Assembly (NCBI GenBank): GCA_002104905.1
Contig: MCFE01000263.1
Coordinates: 44,382-108,381 of the forward strand
Direction of reading: 5' to 3'
Length of the DNA: 64,000 nt
Origin: Basidiobolus meristosporus CBS 931.73
Lineage: Eukaryota; Basidiobolomycota; Basidiobolomycetes; Basidiobolales; Basidiobolaceae
Part shown: piece after piece, positions 59,796 to 64,000 of the stretch
How the letters are laid out: each line of letters starts with the position of its first letter
Position numbering within the stretch: position 1 is the stretch's first letter
Translations under genes and position numbers: made by a program
The notes under the pieces: generated by a model
Databases searched by the model: none
Told to the model about the DNA's origin: nothing
The model's input: only the letters and a program-made list of their open reading frames with translations

Positions 59796-61720
59796 CTAAA
59801 TGTTCATACTGACTAGTCCTAATTTTGACCTAAGATGTTCAAACTTGTCTCTAGCTGATGGTTTGGCAAATATGTCTGCAATCATTTCATCTGTATAACA
59901 GTAAACTAAGCTAACTAAGTTATTCTCCATAGCTTCACATATGAAATGATGTCTAATATCTATGTGCTTGGTTCTAGCATGAAAAGTTGGATTTCTACCT
60001 GATTGTATACATCCTTGATTATCTTGAAATAAAGTAATAGGTGTTTTTTGACATAGGCCTAAATCTGTAAAAAGCTTTCTTAACTACATTGCTTCTTTTG
60101 TAGCTTCACAGGCTGCCATGTACTCTGCCTCTGTGGTAGAAAGTGCTATGGTTGGTTGCTTTCTTGAATTCCACAAAATTGCTCCTTTACAGTAGAGAAA
60201 GGTGTATCCTGTGGTGGATCTTTTGTTTTCCAAATTTTGTCCCCAATCCACATCAGAGTATCCCACAAGATTCTGTTCTGAGTCCTTATAAGTGTATCTT
60301 AAGCAGATATCAGCAGTTCCTTTTAGGTATCTAAAAATCTGCTTAACTGCTGCAATATGATCAGATCCATAGTTCTGATTATGTTGGCTGACAACTCCCA
60401 CTGAATATGAGATATCTGGACGTGTTCCAAGCATGATATACATCAGACTGCTGACCATAGATTGATAAGGAAAGTCAGGGCTTTCAGATGGCACTAAGCT
60501 CTCTTGATTTGGTTGAGTGTTGACCAAGTTAAGGTTTGTGTCCATCAGGGTAGCTGCCGGTTTACAGTCTTCCATTTTGTACATCTGTAGTATATCTTGA
60601 ATATACTTGGATTGGCTTAGAGTGATAGTCTGAGTACTTCTGTCTATGGAGAACTTAATCCCTAGGTAGTAATGAAGTTCTCCTAAATTGGACATCTTGA
60701 ACTCCTTAGATAGGCTGGATTTAGTCTCTTCCAATGTTTCTAGGTTATTGATGGCTATAATAAGATCATCCACATATAGAGCTAATAAAATTGGATTTGC
60801 TCTATGTGGCTTATAGTATATACTATAGTCAGCATTACTCCTTTTGAAACTCAAAGATTCCAAATAAGAATCTATCTTGCAATTACAGGCTCTTGGTGAT
60901 TGTTTGAGACCATATAGTGACTTTTTAAGCTTGCAGACCAAATGGGGGTTATCTTGGTCAACAAACCAATCAGGCTGGTCCATATATATATCCTCATCAA
61001 GTTCTCCATTCAAAAATGCAGTTTTTACATCCATTTGATGAATAAAAAACTTATATTTGGCTGTAATAGCCAGTATTAATCTGATGGAATTAAACTTGGC
61101 TACCAGTGCAAAGGTCTCAGTATAGTCAAGTCCTTTTGTTTGAGAGTATCCTTTGGCTAAAAGTCCTGCTTTGTATCTTTCAATTGTAACATCAGCCTTG
61201 TATTTTGTCTTGAAGACCCATCTGCATCCAATTGATTTTTGGTTGATTGGTAATTTGACTAAGACCCAAGTTTGATTTTCCATCAGGGCCTGATATTCCT
61301 CAGTCATTGCAGATCTCCAAAACTTTGTCTGAGGGCTATTTAGGGCTTCTTTTACAGTCTGGGGCTCATCAATATGGACTGAATGGGCATAGGCTAAGTT
61401 TGTACCCTCATTGATATAGTAATTTGGGTTATTTCTTGTCCAATTGGATCTCCAGGCATTTGATACTGGAATGATCACTTCTGGGATATTCCTGGGCACT
61501 GATTCTGGCTGAACCATGGTTGTAGAGTCCTCTAGAGTGAAAAGGTTTTCATTTTTTTGCTCTGATTCAGTCCTGACAATTGGTGGATTTGAGATCACAT
61601 TTTTGTCATCATATGTTGTCATTTTTTGTGAAAATTTTGGATTTTCATCAAACAACACATCCCTGGACTTGATTAGCTTCTTTGCTTTGGTATTGTAAGG
61701 CTTCCTCTCCCACATCTTTA
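59796..61720 (-). mobile_element. Ty1/copia pol gene, 5'-truncated, one internal stop
   Basis: Minus-strand polyprotein fragment. It starts just after the integrase core, at 'KKLIKSRDVLFDE', the usual linker. The reverse transcriptase has 'CRWVFKTKYKAD', 'HQMDVKTAFLNGEL', 'SLYGLKQSPRA' and the catalytic 'YVDDLIIA'. RNase H has 'STTGYTFLY' and 'ALSTTEAEYMAACEATKEAM'. A single TAG at 60,084-60,086 interrupts it; the frame then continues with 'TKHIDIRHHFI' and 'DIFAKPS' to a natural stop at 59,796-59,798. The upstream Gag, protease and integrase core are missing, replaced at about 61,720-61,740 by a telomere-like motif and LINE sequence. Inactive as it stands. Confidence 0.9.
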
Positions 61721-61723
61721 GGA

Positions 61724-61742
61724 GGGTTAGGGTTAGGGGGGA
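61724..61742 (+). repeat. Telomere-like motif at the copia/LINE junction
   Basis: GGGTTAGGGTTAGGGGGG, about two and a half TTAGGG units, lies between the copia fragment and the 3' end of the LINE. Confidence 0.7.
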
Positions 61743-64000
61743 GACAGTCACCAACAGGTGAAATATTTATTTCAGTTGAAACAAAGAAGCCAGCGCTACT
61801 GTTGTAGCTTTGATATAAGAGTGTGTAGCTGAGGGGAATTTGTAGGTAAGTTAATAAGAAGTGATGATAGTTCTTCAGTGCTCAAGACACTGTTCAGTGG
61901 GAAGGGGGGTAGCAAGAGAGGTAAGAATGCCTTGTGAACAACATTAATGAGGGGAATGTGATAAGGATTGATATTCATCATAAAGGGAGTGTGCTGCTGC
62001 AGATATTGCTGCCAAAGGTCTGTCAAGTACTTCAGGTAGGCCAGCTTGGGTTTTTCTGACTGCAGAATATAGTGAGCAAACTTCTTGACTTCAGGATCTC
62101 CAAGTATAGCTCTCCAGCAGGAGTCAGGTGTTGTGTGGTGTGTTCTCTTCCAGGCCTTAATCAGTGGGTTGTTGCAGTTGTGAAGTCTGAGGTATAATCT
62201 GGTTCTAAGGTAGAGAAGTCTGATCTTATAGGGCATAAACCCAAAAGCACCAAGAATAGCATGTCTGTAGGGGCATTCAGGCAAATGAGGCACCAAAGAG
62301 GTAATGCACCATACTGCAAACTTGTCAAGCTTAGTGCAGTCTCTAGAAGTAAGAGAGAGAAGTGGTAAGCCAAGTTCCAGGACAGGGAAGACAAACTGCT
62401 TGAGTAGAAGGAGGCAGCTGGGAGCTGAAGTTGTAGGAGGAGTAACAGCCAGTAGCTTGTGGAGTGCCTGTCTTGCCAGGATAATTCTCTTCTTCAGGTG
62501 TGCTCCAGAGTCTAGTCCAGTAGGAAGGAAAGGAAAGCCAAGATATGTAGCAGAAACCTGAGCAGGTAGAGTGGAGCTCTCCAAGCTGATGGGAGAGCCC
62601 AAAGGTACTGTCTTTGCAATGGAAAGCTGGAGATTATTCTTCTGCAGATACTGGTGGATGGTCTGGGAGTCTTGTTGCACATTGGAGGAGGATATTCTGA
62701 TGTCATCAGCAAAGAGAGTAACCAGGCAGTCAGCTGAGAGTCTTGGGAAATCATTCAGGAAGATGGCAAACAGTATAGGACCAAGCACAGAGCCTTGAAC
62801 CACTCCATTAGGAACTGAGAACACAGCTGATTGCTCACATGGGTGCAGAATTCTTGCTTGTGGATCCAGAAACAGAGACCTGACAAGGAGGGTGAGAGAG
62901 GTACTGGAGAAGCATTGCAACTTGTACCAAAGCAGATTTCTGTCAACTGAATCAAAGGCCTTAGTAATGTCAAACAGAACAGAGGGATACTTGCACTGGA
63001 GAGAGTGATCTTGGCTAAGTATGACTGCATATTCCAAGGAGAGGCCAGGAACAAAGCCAAACTGTGCAGGATGAAACTTGAGGGAGTCAGAGTAGAGCTC
63101 CTGAGCAAGCAGAAGCTCAAACACCTTTCTGCAGGTGGGCAGCAGAGATATTAGCCTGTAGGAGCTAGGATCCAGGTGCTTTCCTTTACCCTTGTACAGT
63201 GGCAGAACATTTGCAAAGGACCATTCCTCAGGAGTAGAAAGCTGGGCTGAGCATTGCTGAAACAGTGGAAGCAGAAGTGCAGACATGGCCTTGGTACTAG
63301 TCTTCAGAAGCTCATAAGAGATTGTGTCCACACCTGGAGCAGTAGAGTTGGGAAGCCTCTTGAGCACATTATGGATTCTCCTTTGATCAAGTGCAAGTGG
63401 GATGGGCAGAGTCTTGAAGTCAGGATGAAAGCCAGGAGTTGAGTACTGCTTTGTAGAGAAGATGTTAGCCAGCTGTTCTGTTGAAGGTAACCTCCTGGAA
63501 GAGGGCCTCATTGCCCCGTAGAGTCTTGATACTGTTCTTGTTATAGAGTTGGAAGATTGCAGAGGCAAAGAACTCATAATATGATCCCAGAGCTGAGCAT
63601 GCAGAGTGTGGTGAATTGCCTTGGAGTGGTGTATTGCTGTCAAGAGGAGTTTCTCTGTTTTTGGGTTAGGGAAACTCAGGTAGCTTTGTTGCAGGGCTGA
63701 AACAATGGATTCCCATTTTCTTGAGGTAACAGCAGTAGTCTTGCATGGCAGTGAGAGGGAGGCAGACACCAGAATTAGATGCTTCACAAAGAGCCAGGCA
63801 TAGTTGAGATCATCTGGCAGAGAAAGTAGCAAACTGGCAAGCTTCAAGTAGTTCCCAAAGTCTTTCTTCTGATTCTTGGTAGCTTTGTGGGTGAGCACAG
63901 TAAGTTTTGGCAGCTTCTTCTTCACAACTGGTTGCATAGAAAGGGACCAGGCTGGGTGGTCAGAGGCTCTCAAGGATCCTAGCTCAGCTCCAGAGAATTG
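61743..64000 (-). mobile_element. Non-LTR (LINE) retrotransposon, reverse transcriptase part
   Basis: The frame on the minus strand runs from the right edge to TAA/TAG-type end at 61,796 (about 713-725 residues); the first ATG is at 63,937. An in-frame TAG lies upstream at about 63,980-63,982, so the endonuclease region is either in another frame or outside the window. Reverse transcriptase motifs are 'YRLISLLPTCRKVFE', 'LFDITKAFDSVDR' (motif A), 'GVVQGSVLGPILFAIFLND' (motif B) and 'LFADDIRI' (FADD, catalytic). The fingers region has 'NSTAPGVDTISYELLK'. The short 3' UTR has no poly(A) and leads into the telomere-like motif. RT is intact over the visible part; the clade cannot be named from this. 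Confidence 0.88.

Noticed and set aside
1-64000. tRNA, rRNA or CRISPR features
   Set aside because: Looked for B-box-like GGTTCGAA words and repeat-spacer arrays; isolated words (for example near 30,612 and 23,850) lacked matching A box and cloverleaf, and no array was seen.

Overview
This window is nuclear DNA of a filamentous fungus. The evidence is a class IV-type chitin synthase, a SWI1-type ARID subunit, an Spt23/Mga2-type membrane-anchored activator, a CreC/WDR20-type WD protein and a BiP ending in HDEL. Many genes are broken by short GT-AG introns (about 40-110 bp). The mix also includes the queuosine enzyme subunit QTRT2, which budding yeast lacks, and TTAGGG-like DNA. An early-diverging (zygomycete-type) lineage is my inference; the sequence alone does not fix the species.

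Layout: (1) 1-9,872 is AT-rich and made of decayed repeats: a Ty3/gypsy Gag-protease remnant, two LTRs in opposite orientation, a large inverted repeat with an unrecognised coding segment in each arm, and several smaller duplications. It stops sharply at the outer end of the LTR at 9,525-9,872. (2) 9,873-58,560 is the gene-rich core. In order: an SCP-type CTD phosphatase (+), CCT3 (+), chitin synthase (+), glycerol kinase (-), a small unrecognised gene (-), QTRT2 (-), a conserved-looking unknown protein (-), an Spt23/Mga2-like factor (+), a CreC/WDR20-like WD protein (+), SUB2/UAP56 helicase (+), two almost identical pyruvate kinase genes (both -), a SWI1-like ARID protein (+), a CCC2-type copper ATPase (-), HBS1 (-), beta-COP (-) and BiP/Kar2 (+). 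(3) 58,560-64,000 is again repeat-rich: two facing LTRs, a 5'-truncated Ty1/copia pol gene with its polypurine tract and 3' LTR, a short telomere-like motif, and a non-LTR (LINE) reverse transcriptase running off the right edge.

The core genes are mostly housekeeping and do not form a cluster. They serve folding (CCT3, BiP), secretion and Golgi functions (beta-COP, CCC2), wall synthesis (chitin synthase), central carbon and glycerol metabolism (pyruvate kinases, glycerol kinase), RNA export and ribosome rescue (SUB2, HBS1), and transcription control (SWI1, Mga2-like, CTD phosphatase, CreC-like). Beta-COP and BiP are divergently transcribed from a shared 759-bp region with heat-shock elements.

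I found no clear new multi-gene system. The most unusual items are the two-armed inverted repeat at 4.47-7.03 kb, the tandem pyruvate kinases, the telomere-like motif at the LINE/copia junction, and a tail-anchor exon reached through a 41-bp intron in the Mga2-like gene. Exon boundaries were read by eye from splice sites and protein similarity; those given to the base are predictions.
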